A stretch of 5,802 nucleotides of DNA from an uncultured Tissierellia bacterium (GTDB taxonomy: Bacteria > Bacillota > Clostridia > Tissierellales > Peptoniphilaceae): positions 1 through 5,802 of the forward strand of contig CAMYOR010000065.1 in NCBI GenBank assembly GCA_947278105.1, read 5' to 3'. The position numbers and the translations under genes were made by a program. The notes beneath the pieces are model-generated. The model was given only the letters and a program-made list of their open reading frames with translations. It had not been told where the DNA came from and searched no databases. Positions 5,711-5,802 of the stretch are shown here, one piece after another (the first letter of the stretch is position 1; the number at the start of each line of letters is the position of its first letter).

Positions 5711-5717
5711 TAAGAAT

Positions 5718-5734
5718 GTAACAGAAGGATTACA
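5718..5734 (-). promoter_or_regulatory. Putative WalR (YycF) box upstream of the M23 gene
   Basis: Minus-strand TGTAAT-CCTTC-TGTTAC matches the WalR operator TGTWAH-N5-TGTWAH at all twelve defined positions. It ends 7 bp before the -35 box, nearly the same spacing as in the paralogous gene (6 bp). Its spacer is not a homopolymer, so it is the more convincing of the two sites. Confidence 0.77.
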
Positions 5735-5754
5735 GTGGGCGGGGAGATTGGGGG

Positions 5755-5802
5755 CTGTCTCTTATACACATCTGACGCTGCCGACGAATAGAGAGGTGTA
5801 GA
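5755..5802. other. Untrimmed Nextera adapter with i5 index (technical, not genomic)
   Basis: Positions 5755-5773 are the Tn5 mosaic end (CTGTCTCTTATACACATCT). 5774-5787 complete the Nextera read-1 adapter in reverse complement. 5788-5795 (ATAGAGAG) is the reverse complement of CTCTCTAT, which I recall as index S502. GTGTAGA then begins the P5 primer. Genomic sequence ends at 5754. Translation yields the artefact peptide CLLYTSDAADE. Confidence 0.98.

Overview
The window is a 5,711-bp genomic insert (44-5754) flanked by untrimmed Illumina Nextera adapters (1-43 and 5755-5802), including the bases that read as the i7 and i5 sample indexes. It is therefore a complete small assembly contig, probably from a metagenome or draft genome, and its ends are technical. 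The DNA looks like Bacillota (Gram-positive, moderate GC, probably an anaerobic Clostridia/Tissierellia-type organism). Supporting signs are strong GGGAGG-type ribosome binding sites, TTG starts, TTGACA promoters, SH3b cell-wall hydrolases and perfect matches to the WalR (YycF) operator. The genus cannot be fixed from sequence alone.

All four genes lie on the minus strand. In transcription order they are: (1) an M23 metallopeptidase with two SH3b domains (5652-3706); (2) an NlpC/P60 cysteine peptidase with two SH3b domains (3497-1701, start corrected to a TTG); (3) trpS, tryptophanyl-tRNA synthetase (1513-482); (4) a lipoprotein with a covalent-FMN-type domain (419-44), cut off by the contig edge. 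The two hydrolases each have their own promoter and a terminator hairpin. trpS has a good -10 box, and the FMN lipoprotein probably shares its transcript because no terminator is visible in the 62-bp gap.

The most interesting part is the hydrolase pair. The two proteins share the first ~35 residues, a short GxYS motif near residue 90, two SH3b domains in the same order and a TTG start with a 6-nt RBS spacer, but they end in unrelated catalytic domains. Upstream of each, 6-7 bp before a perfect TTGACA -35 box, is a perfect match to the WalR operator TGTWAH-N5-TGTWAH. The simplest reading is a duplicated wall-hydrolase scaffold with exchanged catalytic ends, co-activated by the essential WalRK envelope-stress system. 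For the second gene, the operator overlaps the terminator of the first.

Non-coding stretches: 420-481 (short gap, no clear signal), 1514-1700 (trpS promoter and hydrolase terminator), 3498-3705 (terminator, WalR box, promoter) and 5653-5754 (WalR box and promoter). No RNA genes, CRISPR arrays or insertion sequences were seen.
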